Shown: positions 10,428-22,321 of the stretch, piece by piece
Numbering within the stretch: the stretch's first letter is position 1
How the letters are laid out: each line of letters opens with the position of its first letter
Assembly: GCA_036346405.1 (NCBI GenBank)
Contig: CM070548.1
Coordinates: forward strand, 86,945,333 to 87,009,332
Direction of reading: 5' to 3'
Origin: Phyllostachys edulis
Lineage: Eukaryota > Streptophyta > Magnoliopsida > Poales > Poaceae
Length of the DNA stretch: 64,000 nucleotides
Notes under the pieces: generated by a model
Databases searched by the model: none
What the model was told of the DNA's origin: nothing
Seen by the model: the letters and a program-made list of their open reading frames with translations, nothing else
Translations under genes and position numbers: made by a program

Positions 10428-12069
10428 TGTAGGATCAAGGATAACCAACTAGAGAGGGGTGAATAGGAGGTTTAAAAAAAAATTCGACTAATTAACGATA
10501 TTAAACAAGATTGTCTTAACAAAGCTTCCTAGAACAAATGTAGAGAAGAAACTACTAAGCTATTTAAGACAATTATGAACTATGTCAAAACTAGATACAA
10601 CTTTAGCTAAGCAATTCTACACAAGTAAATTACTAGAAATGTAAATGCGGAAGTAGTAAAGACAAGAATAAACCACAATGGAGACAATGAAGTTTTTCCC
10701 GTGGTATCGAAGACTTGCCGGTCTTCACTAATCCACATTGAGGAAACTTGAACGAATTGAGCCGGCTCCACGAATTAAGCATTGACCCTCGATCACTATC
10801 GTTGCTCTTCCTCTGCTCCGGAGATGGTGAGCACGCAACCACTTCACAATCCCTTGCTGGGTCACTTCACAAACTTCTTTGAAGTGACCACCGTGCAACT
10901 TCTTCTCTAAGCCATCTAGGTGCCGGCAAGCACCAAGAGTAACAAATCGTAGCACTCGCTTGAAGACGATCAAGTGCCAAAGTGATCAACTAATGATGTA
11001 ATGCACTTAAATGCTCTCAACTACCTCAAAATAGGATTTCAAAGCAAATGGTAGTAGAGAGTGTATATGGGCTCAAGAGACTTCAATGCAAGAGTATAAT
11101 GCTTAATGATCTCAAGAGTTACTGCTAGAAGGCAGGTGGGGGTGGATATTTATACCCCTCACCAATAAATTTAGTTGTTACAACCACTTTCCTAAAAAAT
11201 CAGGATTTGCGGTAGTACCGCCGTTAAATACCCGGTACTACCGATTTTTGCGCAACGGTTGGAACAGTGGCATTTAATGCTCTGAACTAGCCATTACAGA
11301 AAAGGTTATGGTAATACCGCAGTGCGGTAATACCACTCGGCTAGAACGGAAATACCGTTTTTTAGAGCTCAAGACATCTCAGAAATACACCTTCTCTGGA
11401 AAAAACGTATCGTCATTAAAATATCGGTATTATTGCACTCCGGTAGTATTGCTCAACTCATGCGGTCATTCTGATTCTCAAGGGAGATCAAAACTCCCAA
11501 AACACTCTCTCTTTTATTTACGTACTACTATGTAAATATCGGTAGTACCGACCTGCGGTAGTACCGCAGTTAAAATGCAGTCGTTCCGATTTTTAGAGAG
11601 ACTCAAATACACTTAAAATGCTATTTGGAAAATACATATCACCATATAAGTATCGGTACTACCGACCTGCGGTAGTACCGCTTCTCACTTGCAGTCATAC
11701 CGATTTACAAAAATATTTTTCCAGAAGCTCAAATCAAAACAATGCATGAACCCTAGTTGATCATTATGGCACAAAAATAGTCTCTCAAGCTACTAGCCAT
11801 AATCCCTCTTTATAGTATGGCATTTATCCTATAAATCCAGTCTTTTCTCCATACATCGAGACAGGTGAAAACTACAAAAGGGTCCTTAGGTTTATACAAT
11901 ACCTTTGTCTTGATTCATGTTGATCTTTCGTCTCATTCGCATTGCCAACAGCCTTGTCATCAATAAATCATTGGGACTTAACCTTTAACACATCTTAGCA
12001 CACATGTTAGTCCCTTAACAATGTTGACATTAATTACCAAAAACAAAACTGAGGGTCTAGATACTTTCA
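10428..12069 (-). mobile_element. Sirevirus LTR (1.64 kb) shared by copies A and B
   Basis: On the minus strand the LTR begins TGAAAGTATCTAGACCC at 12069 and ends GATCCTACA at 10428, with TG...CA termini. A primer-binding site follows (copy A side) and a polypurine tract precedes it (copy B side). It therefore acts as 3' LTR of copy B and 5' LTR of copy A. The body carries repeated CGGTAGTACCG-type quasi-palindromes (11210-11330 and 11530-11700), similar to those reported in Sirevirus LTRs. No second copy of this LTR lies in the window. Confidence 0.85.
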
Positions 12070-12070
12070 A

Positions 12071-12610
12071 TCTCTCCCTTTTTGGTAATTGATGACAACC
12101 CAATTGATATAAAGGATATGAAATATTTTTGAATATACACAAGGTTGTATATTCTTGTTTTTGACATTTGATGAGTAAGAAATTCTTGATTTGAGTTCAA
12201 AAGAGGTGAAGAATTTGCTGCTTTCAAAGTCAATCAATAAATAGAGAAATCTCCCCCTAAATATATGCATCAAGGTTCATGAAGTGATTTTCATGCACAT
12301 GTGGATAATTAAAATTTTTGGCAAAGTTTCCTTTATTTATTGAATATTTGGAACAAAGTTCACAAAGATCATTCAAGCAATAATAGATGATAATTGAAAA
12401 AAGATGCTTGAGATAACTTTAAACATAAGCATTCAATAACCAAGTTCAACATAACAGGTCTTAGAGAGAAACTAGTAAGGTCTTACAACCATAGACATAA
12501 AACATATGTAATAGATAGGTAGCTAATAGATAGGTAGATTACCAAAAGCTGAGCTCCTCCTTAATCTTTCACTCTTAATTTCCAAATTTCTCCCCCTTTG
12601 GCATCAAGTA
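12071..12610 (-). promoter_or_regulatory. Cluster of polypurine tracts upstream of the Sirevirus 3' LTR
   Basis: The primary tract is at 12071-12083 (AAAAAGGGAGAGA on the minus strand), directly against the LTR start. Further purine runs, AGGGGGAGA-like, lie at about 12249-12256 and 12590-12600. Multiple polypurine tracts spread over the region before the 3' LTR are a described hallmark of Sireviruses. Confidence 0.65.
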
Positions 12611-12622
12611 CCAAAAGAGATA

Positions 12623-13595
12623 TCAATCTAGTGCAGGAGGATCTTGAGGAGTAGTGTCACTGGGTAAGAACTCTGCATGTTTAGTGTCACTCTCAAGATA
12701 GAAACCAAACTTATCTATAATCAATTTCATTATATAAGGAGCATAGAAAATAGTGTCCTTTGTATCCTTTGTTGAAAGAGAGATCTCAGTGATGATGAAA
12801 TCCACAATATCAAACTTGGTTCTCTTTAATATATGACAAATGATGTTCTAAGCCTTGGGATGTACTTCATTATTACTTCCACCTTTGGGAAAGAAGGTTG
12901 CTCTCAGAATCTTGTATATCATTTTAGGTATTGGTGAAAACCCAATTGCTGTGCCAAACTCACACTGCTAAGATGTATCGTATAGCTCTTAGATCTCATC
13001 CAAATTCCAATGATCCTCAAGATGTACTTTTAAAGTCGTGGGACCACTTTGAGGTGTGGGAATGCCCCATAATTTTTGACAATCTTCTTTTGACACACTT
13101 TTTTTTGAAAGATGCTGTCATCCAGGTGAGAGTATCATGCTGTGGGAAAATGTGCATAGTGGCATAGAATTGTCTGATAATTGAGGAGTCATAGTCACAC
13201 TTAAGAGTCACCAAATTTTCCAATTTTACTCTGTGAAATATATAGAAAAGTCCATTTAAGTAGGGATTCATATTGAGATGATCCTAAGACACATACTGAT
13301 GATGAGCAAAGTTTTTATGGCCATAAATGTGATAGAACACATTTTCCTAAAACTTTGTGTGTAATAGAGGATCAACTACATTCTTGGGTAGCAAAAACTG
13401 ATTTGTGTGCCTTAAGTCTGTATACCTTTTGCTTCCAATCTTGCTTGGGTCTGCCACAAAGAAAAGAGTTCTGTTTGCTACATAAAGTTCATCACTTGTA
13501 TCACTATCAGTTGAGTCTTCTTCAAAGTCATCATCCGATTTGTACACAATCTTTTCTTTTCCTCTTGAGGAGGATGGTCCAGAATTGTAAGGCAT
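12623..13595 (-). pseudogene. Sirevirus env-like (additional) reading frame, broken
   Basis: Between RNase H and the 3' LTR a separate minus-strand frame starts at about 13595 (MPYNSGPSSSRGKEK). An acidic serine-rich stretch (FEEDSTDSDTSDE) follows, and then a segment around RQFYATMHIF and LTWMT (about 13140-13215), typical of the additional proteins of plant LTR elements. Two stops near 13346 and 13280 lie in the same frame. A shift between 13017 and 12805 leads to the last part, which contains FYAPYIMKLI. I see no clear signal peptide or membrane span, so 'env-like' is a positional name and not a demonstrated envelope function. Confidence 0.6.
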
Positions 13596-13669
13596 GGTTG
13601 CTAAGACAAGAAGAGACAATTAGAATAGGGTTTATGTAAAAGAGTATGACTAAATCAACTTTTCTCTTC

Positions 13670-14300
13670 TGGAGCGGTAGTACCGCCATTGATATCCGGT
13701 ATTACCGCAAGTAGGTAGTACCAGTGTTTAAGTCCGGTATTACCGTACATCGGTAGTACCGACGACCACAGAGCGGTAGTACCGCAGTTCCAGAATTTTT
13801 AGGGCAATCTTTCGATTTTGATTCTAACTAGTGTTTGACATAAATTAATCCATGGAATTGACATGATATGTCATCAAACACTAATTACTACCAATTTTCC
13901 CAAGAGAAATTGACTCATTCATGCACATTTTGATTCAAACCCTAAAAGGTGAGATAGATGCTAAAAGTAGATGAGCAACGAGAGAATCAAGGCAAATACC
14001 TTAGGGATTGGATGAGAAGAGAATGCTAGAATCGATTTCAACCAAGAAATCTAGAAAACTTCACACAATCGAAGGATTTGTGTTTAGGGTTTTGAGTAGA
14101 GCAGTGGAGGAGATAGAGACAGTCGACGGTTTTTGGAGAAGAAGCGTCGGTATGACCGAAAGAGAGAGGGAGGGACCGTAGATAAGGTTTTGGCCATAAC
14201 CGTTTTTGAAAACACCAACTGAAATGGTAGCACCGCCGTTGAAGTGCGGTATAACCGGGCAGCGGTAGTACCGACGTTGAAAACGAGGTATTACTATTTT
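13670..14300. repeat. CGGTAGTACCG quasi-palindromes in the Sirevirus 3' region
   Basis: Two short clusters (13673-13790 and 14222-14292) contain repeated CGGTA-N-TACCG words, often ten to thirty bases apart. The same words occur in the shared LTR. They flank the env-like frame on its upstream side, outside any LTR. Confidence 0.7.
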
Positions 14301-14514
14301 TGCCTGAAAAAGCTGTAGCTGAACTTGAATGCAAATGATCCTTGATTTAATCACTTAAATAAATAATTTTAGGACCATTATGCATTAGATAGATAATTTA
14401 AACTCCAATGGACATAGTTTTTATTTAAAATAGACATTTTAAGAAGATTTTGAAATTATTTTCATAAAAACATCTAGAAAGCCAAATGAGAGCAATTTCC
14501 ATGAGACATGAGTT

Positions 14515-15896
14515 TCAAGCAACATTAGAATGATATATGATATTTAACTCATTCCTTAACTTGCAAAAGCGACTTTCATCTAATGGTTTAGTGATGATAT
14601 CGGCTAATTGGTCATCGATCCTTATGTGGCTAATTTTGATATCTCCTTTGCTCACATGATCTCTTAAGAAATGGTGTCGGATATCTATATGTTTGGTTCT
14701 TGAGTGTTGGACTGTGTTATTTGTAATCTTCACGGCACTATCATTGTCACACAAAAGCGGCATATTATCAAATTTAATTCCATAATCCATCAAAATTTGC
14801 CTCATCCATAGCAATTGAGCAAAACAACTTCCCGCGGAAACATATTTGGCTTCGGTGGTGGATAGAGCTATGGAATTTTATTTCTTGGATGACCATGATA
14901 CTAAAGATTTCCCTAAGAATTGATAACTACCTGAGGTGCTTTTTCTATCCACTTTGTAACCAGCATAATCGGAATCCGAATATCCAATTAAATCAAATTT
15001 TGCACCTTTGGGATACCACAAGCCGATGCTAGAGGAATGCTTTAAATATATAAGAATTCTTTTCACGGCCACCAAATGGCATTCTTTTGGTGTTGCTTGA
15101 AACCGTGCACACATGCAAACAATAAACATGATATCGGGCCTAGATGCGGTAAGATAAAGTCAAGATGACTGTTGGTTGCCATGGGAGTCTTTATGGGTTT
15201 TTGCATCTTCCATGCCAAACCTCTTGATCAAATCTTTCGCATACTTTGTTTAGCTCACAAAGGTTCTATCTTTGAGTTGCTTGATTTGAAGTCCAAGAAA
15301 ATAGTTAAGTTCTTCGATCATGGACATTTCAAATTCCATAAATATCATAAAACCAAACTCTTTGCAAAAATCTTGATTAGTAGACCCAAAAATTATATCA
15401 TCAACATAAATTTGGCATACAAAGAAATCATTGTCTAAGATTTTAGTAAAAAGGTTGAATCAATTTTTCCAATTTTGAATTTTTTTTTGAAACTAGAAAA
15501 TCTCTATGGCGTTCATACCATGCTCTAGGAGCTTGTTTAAGACCATAGAGTGCCTTGGAGAGTTTATAGACATGATTATGATTCTTAGGATCTTCAAAAC
15601 CGGGTGGTTACTCCACAAATACAAGTTCAGATATTTTTTCCATTTAAAAAGGCACTTTTAACATTTATTTGAAATAATTTAATACCAAAGCATGATGCAG
15701 AATCAAGTAATATCCGAATTGATTCAAGTCTAGCTATGGGAGCAAAGGTTTCACCGAAATCTAAACCTTCGACTTGAGAGAATCCTTGAGCGACCAATCT
15801 CGCTTTGTTTCTCACAACCATTCCCCTTTCATCTTGCTTGTTTCTAAATACCCATTTTGTACCAATTATGTTGTGTTCCTTGGGTCTCTCCATCAA
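14515..15896 (-). pseudogene. pol: Sirevirus copy B reverse transcriptase and RNase H, broken
   Basis: The reverse transcriptase starts around 15896 with the conserved WVFRNKQDERG and ARLVAQGFSQ segments. The catalytic YVDD motif is at 15397-15408, followed by IIFG. RNase H follows with DSDYAG (about 14970-14990), the LCDNDSAVKI segment and TKHIDIRHHFLRDH, and ends at 14515. The frame is interrupted several times (near 15627, 15150 and 14878), so no full protein is possible. Order and motifs are those of Ty1/copia pol. Confidence 0.85.
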
Positions 15897-15911
15897 TGTC
15901 CAAACATCATT

Positions 15912-17174
15912 CTAGGTGAAGTTTTTGAGTTCTTCATGCATAGCATTCACCCAATCCGGATCATCGAGTGCTTCATCTACATGTTTTGGCTCAAGAGAAG
16001 AGACAAACGAGTAATGTTCACAAAAAGAAGCGACACGAGATCGAGTTTGAACACCCTTAGTTACATCACCCAATATTTGATCTATTAGATGATCTTTTGC
16101 AATTGCATTATGGATTCTTTGTGGTAGGATGGATGGCTGATTATCTTCCTTGTTGTCCTCTTCAACGATTTGAATTTGACTTGTTGTGGAAGAGGTAGGA
16201 GATTCAACTTGAGTGGAAGATGATTGATTATTTAGATCTTCTTTTGGTTTGATATCTCTAATTTGCATATTTTCCATAGCTTGTCTTAAAGCTTCATTTC
16301 CTACATCATCCAAATTTTCTTGCTCTTCTTGAGAGCCGTTAGTTTTATCAAATTGAACATCATATTTTTCTTCAACTAAACCAGAGTTTTGATTGAAGAC
16401 GCGATAAGCTTTACTATTTAAATAATATCCAAGTAAGAAACCAATATCGCATCGACTTGCAAATTTTGAAAGACGAACACCCTTTTTCAAAATATAACAT
16501 TTGCAACCAAATACACGAAAGTATGAGATGTTCGGTTTTCTTCCAACAAGGAGTTCATAAGAAGTCTTTTTCAAAAGACGATGCAAATAAAGGCGGTTTT
16601 TGGCATGACAAGCGGCATTGATTGCTTTCGCCCAAAATCTATCGGAAGTATTATATTCATCAAGCATTGTCCTAGCCATTTCAATTAATGTTTGATTTTT
16701 CCTTTCTACAACTCCATTTTACTCTGGAGTGTAGGTTGTGGAAAGTTCATGCTTTATTCCAAGTTCTTCACAAAAATCTTCGACTTTAGTGTTTTTGAAC
16801 TCGGAACCATTATCACTACAGATTTTCTTTATTTTGAATTTAAATTCATTTTGAGCTCTTTTTGCAAAAATTTTGAAAATTCCGGAGGTTTCGACTTTGT
16901 CATCTAGAAAGAATACCCTTGTATATCTAGAGTAATCATCCACGATAACTAAACAATAGCTATTTTCTCTGATACTCTTATAGGTTGTTGGCCCAAACAA
17001 ATCCATATGTAAGAGTTCTAATGGTCTAGAAGTTGACATGATACTTTTGGAAGAATGAGAATTTGCGACTTTTTTACCGACTTGACAAGTACTACAAACT
17101 ATATTTTTCTCAAACTCCACATCCTTCAAGCCAACAACTAAATTATGTTTGAAAAGCTTTTTCAGTTGAATCAT
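15912..17174 (-). pseudogene. pol: Sirevirus copy B integrase, broken
   Basis: The zinc-binding CSTCQ segment (about 17095-17110) is followed by the catalytic core: Asp in LLHMDLFGP, Asp in ICSDNGSEF (about 16800) and Glu in NGVVERKN (about 16710). Two neighbouring substitutions near 16719 put a stop just before the third catalytic residue. The C-terminal part (16679-15912) has the FRVFGCKCYI segment and an acidic glutamine-rich linker, and stops at 15912 at an expected Arg codon. Confidence 0.85.
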
Positions 17175-17576
17175 CCCAGCATGACCTAGCCTTCTAGGCT
17201 AAAGCCAACCCAAAGAGGTTTTTGCAATTAAGTAAGTTTTCAAGCATGAATTATTTGAAGAAAAATCAACCTAGTAAAGATTTTCAAATCTAAATCATTT
17301 GAAAGTTAAAGATTTTTTCATTTAAAATGGAAACACCATTTTGATAGAATGAACAAGTTAAACCAAGATCACATATTTGAGCAACGAATAACAAATTGAA
17401 ATTTAGTGATTCAACTAAAGATACATTAGAAATGGAAAGTTATTTGAGATAGCAATTTTACCCAATCCTATTACCTTTCCTTTGCTATTATCACCAAATG
17501 TGATCTTGTCAATTCCTTTTCCATTCTCGAATGTAGTGAAATTTTTTCTATCGTCGGTCATATGTTGAGTTCATCC
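17175..17576 (-). pseudogene. pol: Sirevirus copy B protease part, cut by the solo LTR
   Basis: This continues the copy B frame from the insertion at 17582. The codons for the protease motif LDSG are split: LDS lies beyond the solo LTR at about 21775-21783, and SG-TQHMT begins at 17576. The remainder resembles copy A base for base over most of its length, with small deletions. Confidence 0.8.
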
Positions 17577-18394
17577 GCTGTTGTGACACCCTGACCTTCA
17601 GAACCTTTTTGAAAATTTCAAAATAAAAAGAACCATTTTGTTTTGATGAGAATTCAAAGCTTAACCTGAAATTTCATAATGGATTTAAGTTGACTAACTC
17701 AAACTACAACTAAAGTTCCTTGTTGGTTTGCTGAGTTATTGGAGTTTTGACAGTCTTTCCTTCTCTGTTCGTCTTTTACCCGCTTCTGATCTAGACCTTC
17801 CTTCGTCTGGGATCTAATGGCCCAGACCTCTCTTTCGTTTGGATCCAAAGGTTCGGACCTCCCTTGTGTTGTCCTCCCCTGGTCCGGACCTCCTTGGGTC
17901 TAGACCGCCCAAATGCTAGAACCTCCCTGGGTCCGATTCCCCCTCTCGGGTCTTCTCTGGCTTACAACCTCCCCAAGCCTGCGCCATCCTTATGTGCATC
18001 TGAGCTCCTTTGGAATCCTGTTGAAGCTTTTCGGTTATTTAGACTTTCCCTCGCCGCTTGAAGCCTTGAAACCTTCTCTGGAGGTTCCCTTCAGTACCAG
18101 CCCGGTAGTACCACCCGCACCATACGGTACTACCGCTTCTTCGGATCTCCCCTTACCTTTATTGGACCTCTCCGCGTCCTTCAGGACCTCTCCATGTCCT
18201 CTAGGACCTCTCCTTACCTTTATTGGACCTCTCCGTGTCCTACCGGACCTCCCCGGGTCCTCTAGGACCTCCTCCTTACCTATTTGCATCTCGATTGATT
18301 GTGAGTCGCCCGATTTGCATTGGACGGTTTGATCCTGGTGAGACATTCGGATGGTCCGAACGTCCCACCCTCCCTAAGCCTTAGATCATTCTAG

Positions 18395-19080
18395 GCGGTC
18401 CGATCGAAATCCAACGGTCTCGACCTCCCCCTTGTACATCTGGACCGTTAAGACCTTCCCCTTGGAGATCTTAACCATCCAGACCTCCCCTTGAAAATCT
18501 GGACCGTTAAGACCTCCCCTGTGGAGATCTTAACCGTCCAGACCTCCCCTTGAAGATCTGGACTGTTAAGACTTTCCCCTTGGAGATCTTAACCGTCTGC
18601 ATTCTCCCTTGTAATCTGGACCGTTAAGACCTCCCTCTTGGAGATCTTAACCGCCGCATTCTCCCTCCTTGAAGATCTGGACCGTTAAGACCTTCCCTTG
18701 GAGATCTTAACCATCCGCACTCCTCCTTATACATCTGGTCGTTAAGACCTCCCCTTTGGAGATCTCTTGGCAGATCCGACCGTTAGGACCTCCCCTTGGG
18801 AATCCTAACCGTTCAGACCTCCCCTTGTAAATCTGGACCGTTAAGACCTCTCCATTGGAGATCTTAACCGCCCTGCATTCTCCTCCTGAAAATCAGACCG
18901 TTAAGACTCTCCCCTGGAGATCTTAACCGTCTGCACTCTCCCTTATACATCTGGCCATCAAGACCTTCCCTTTGGAGATCTCTTGGCAGATCCGACTGTT
19001 AGGACCTCCCCTTAGGAATTCTAACCGTTCAGACCTCCCCTAGATTTGATCCTACGGCTCTAGACCTCCCTTGAGGGTGA
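18395..19080. repeat. Tandem array in the solo LTR U3, about 55-60 bp period
   Basis: Roughly eleven degenerate units alternate an ATCTGGACCGTTAAGACC-like half with a GGAGATCTTAACCG half, each joined by CTCCCCTT. The two halves of a unit are partly complementary (GGACCGTTAAG / CTTAACCGTCC), so the array is a chain of inverted pairs. Confidence 0.8.
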
Positions 19081-19564
19081 GGTTCTCCTCTTACCTTTGC
19101 AGACCTCCCCGTTTGCAATTGATCTTGACCGTTGGACCTCTCTTCTGGATATCCAACCGTCTAGACCTCCCTTGCGGGTGAGGACCTCCTCCTTGCCCAT
19201 GCGGACCTCCTCTGGTGCGTTTAACCTTGGTCGTTTGGACCTCCTTCTGGAGATCCAACCGTCAGGACCTCCCCCTATGGGCGAGGATCTCCCTTGTTCA
19301 CTTGCAAGACCTCCTCAAGGTCGGGCAGGACCTCCTCAAGGGTCTTGGTCGCCTCATCGGGCGAATACACTTAGTTTTCTTTACCTTTGACTGTGTCCTT
19401 AGGCAGGGAAGTCTTCACCGTATTTAATGCATGTTGTATCACATTAAATGCTCCCACCTTTGCAGTACTCATGTCATACCGATTGTCACATTCCTTACCT
19501 ACTCTCATTGTCCTATTTACCAACTCCTGATGACCCTATCCTGGGTCATGTGCATTGGCTTCCA

Positions 19565-19574
19565 CTATATATAG
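19565..19574 (+). promoter_or_regulatory. TATA box of the solo LTR
   Basis: CTATATATAG in the middle of the LTR is followed by a CT-rich leader (19585-19640) of plant Pol II type. It would place the U3/R border near 19600. Confidence 0.6.
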
Positions 19575-21366
19575 TTTGGAAAGCCCCCCTTTCTCACTTT
19601 CTTCTCCATTTCTCCTCTCTGTCTCAACCGAGCCTACCTTAGACCTCCCTCCCAGTTCATGGACCTCCTCTCTTGACTCTCTGGACCTCCTCCAACAAGC
19701 TCGTTGGACCTCCTCCCGACCTCCCATCCTCTCTGTTGGTTTTGTATCTAAGTTTATTTGGAGTCCTTTGGAATCTTGTTTGAACTTTGTTTGAGTTATT
19801 TGGTTTTCACGTGTAGATTGTCAAGACCGTGGGGAGCCCGAGTTCAGTGAGGGAGAGGGAGCAGCTCAAGACTTTGAGCAAAGCAAGTTACACTCTTAAT
19901 CATGTTGCACCCAATACTTCAAACTACTTATGTTGATTTCAAGACTGTATGCATGCTTACTTTACTAAGTTATTTCAATGCCTATCTTTCAATTCATAGT
20001 TATGCCTACTGCTTGGTATGACCACTGTCCATGTTGAATCAACCTCCTCGTCACCCTAGATAAAACCTGGTTCTTGCAATAGTGAGGACCCGTAGCTCTT
20101 GAAAAATGAAATGCTTAGTATTGCTTAGACCAAAATCTTGATTTGGGGAGTTTGACCAAAAATATCATTTAATCAAATAATTTGGGCCGTGGCATTGGTG
20201 TGCCATGGAGGCTCTGGCCATGACATTGGTGTGTCATGGGGTTTTACAAATGGCCATGGCATTGATGTGCCATGGAGGTTTGAAAAGCAAAGTAAATGAA
20301 AAATGGATTTGACTTGGACGAAGCTGGTTGTTTGGTTGGTGCATGTCTATGCACGGGGGTCGTGTGATCCGATGCCCCAGGGTTGAGGTTTGTCGCCCAA
20401 GTCGGTTGAGGACCGGTCTTTGAGACACCACTTGCTAAGCCTATAATGGGCTACGCCAAAATTGTGCAACCACATGTCTTCAGTATGGGGCGTGGGGCTA
20501 ACTAATTTGCAAAGCTCTATCGTGGTTCATCCTGTGGATGCGGTGGGTTTGTCATGTTATGACTAGTTGTAGTCCCACCTGGCATAAGAGGGGGCACCCC
20601 ATTAACCCATGGGTTTCTATCCAAAGGGGATCTGCGAAACCTTAATGGGGTGGATCATGTGGAGCAATACATTGTAAAGGCCTTATCATGTGCTCTAGAC
20701 CTCTCACCAAAGGAAGTGTGAGGTGGTATCGACGGATGCCAAGCAAACTAGAGAATTCATGTCATGTGGGTAAAGTGTACAACCTCTGCAGAGTGTAAAT
20801 CTATTCGAATAGTCGTGTCCACGGTCATGGACATACTGGCAATATCACTCAAAGTTAGCTCTTGGTTTTGGTTTTCAAAAGGAATATTGACACTGGTTTT
20901 GGTGGTTTAACCAAATTGGGTTTTGGGCGGGAAGCCATGTGCAGGAGGGTATCCTTCACCATCTTTATGATGAAAGTTATCCAACTGAAAATAGATTTGC
21001 AAAAATGAATTTTATCTATTGTAACCTGCCTTGAAACATTAATACTTGTATTTGAAATAAAATTGGCTTTATGCAAAACAACCCTAATATGCTTTCCCTT
21101 GATATATCCCTATGCATGTCATTCTGTTAATTGACGGGTGTAACTTGCGAGCACAGTTGTTGTGCTTACTCTTGCTTGATTCATGAATTGAACAGATGAA
21201 GACCCCTATGATGATGAAGATGATCAACTCAATTAGGCCGCACCCTCCAGCCAGTCACCTGTGGTGTAATGGGTGGACCATGTCTTTTGGTTTTCCGCTA
21301 CGTTTGTGTGCTCTCAGTTGCTGGAGCTTGTAAGCAACCCTTGTAATCAAACCTCCTTTTGCTGTT

Positions 21367-21372
21367 AATAAA
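21367..21372 (+). terminator. Polyadenylation signal of the solo LTR
   Basis: AATAAA lies about 400 bp before the LTR end, downstream of a T-rich GTAATCAAACC segment. It fits an R/U5 border near 21390. Confidence 0.55.
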
Positions 21373-21774
21373 GTTCTGTGGATGCTTTTGTTGTCACTTG
21401 CTTGTCAGGAGAATTGGTCGATGATCCCGGGACCGATTCGGATCGCATGATGGACTTTAGGCTTGTCCTCAAGCCCCTACAACCTCTTGGGTTGGCTCCT
21501 CTCTGACCTCCCTCGAGTAGCGTGGAGCTTAGGGAGGTCCGAGGTCCAACGACCTCCTCGGGTCAGACCCCTGCACCTTCGGGTGGTCTATCGGACCTCC
21601 GGGAGGTCCAAGGTCCCACTGGATGTCCTCTCGGGATGTCCTGGGAAGTCCTTTACGGACCTCTCGGGAGGTCCTGAGGGACCTCTCGGGACGTCCTGGG
21701 GGTTCCTTTTTGGACCTCCCAGGAGGTCCTGAGGGACCTCCCGGGTGTGCCCTGGGCCGGGTCGTGACAGCTGT

Positions 21775-22321
21775 CAAGCACCCAATATTTTTCATCGGTC
21801 TTGTAGTTCACCTACAAAACAAGAATTAAGTTCTTTTAGGTACCCAAATTTGTTTGAGTCCTTAGAGTTTAGTGACCAAGGTTTTGGGCACCAAAATGAC
21901 ATTTTTTTAATGCCTAAAATTGAAGTGCCAATAAACTTTGCTACTACTTTGCCATCTTTAGACTTTCTACGCATGTAGTAAGAATCATAAATGTCATAAG
22001 ACTTAGTACTTGCAATTGAGCATGCATTTGACAAATGTCCTATATTACGATATTTATTGCAATATTTGTCATTCTCTTTTACAAACCTTGTAGGCTTGTA
22101 AATTGGCTTCTTACCTTTCTTTGCAATAAACCCAAGTTCTTCCTTGTTGAATGAGCACCGTTGCTCACTCAATAGCTTGTCAAGAGTTGCTTTACCCTTG
22201 AAGCATCTTTCTAAGCTTTTACTTAGCTTAGTGACTTGCTCTTTTAATTCATGATTTTCAACAATGAGCAATGGATCACATGTATTAGCCATATTAGCAT
22301 TGAATCATTTGTAGAGCAACA
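21775..22321 (-). pseudogene. gag: Sirevirus copy B gag C-terminal fragment
   Basis: The frame from about 22292 down matches the C-terminal coiled-coil and linker part of copy A gag (8425-8900) almost residue for residue (NHELKEQVTKLSKSLE; FKGKATLDKLLSEQ). It carries a frameshift near the end. Similarity to copy A stops abruptly at 22321, where unrelated LTR-like sequence begins, so the capsid half of gag is missing. Confidence 0.85.

Larger units (their letters stand above)
17582..21769 (+). mobile_element. Solo LTR, 4.19 kb, long gypsy-type
   Basis: It begins TGTGACACCC at 17582 and ends GGTCGTGACA at 21769. The same 5 bp, GCTGT, flank it (17577-17581 and 21770-21774), and outside them the Sirevirus sequence continues without loss. 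The two ends are not repeats of each other, so this is one LTR and not a full element. It has U3-R-U5 layout: a long GGACCTCC-rich U3, a TATA box at 19565-19574, and an AATAAA at 21367-21372 followed by a short GGAGGTCC-rich U5. TGTGACACC termini and multi-kilobase LTRs are known from RIRE3/RIRE8-type grass gypsy elements, my best family guess. Confidence 0.85.

Noticed and set aside
17864..19794. Several Leu/Pro/Ser-rich frames in the solo LTR
   Set aside because: They come from GGACCTCC arrays that lack stop codons. LTR boundaries and the target duplication explain the sequence better.
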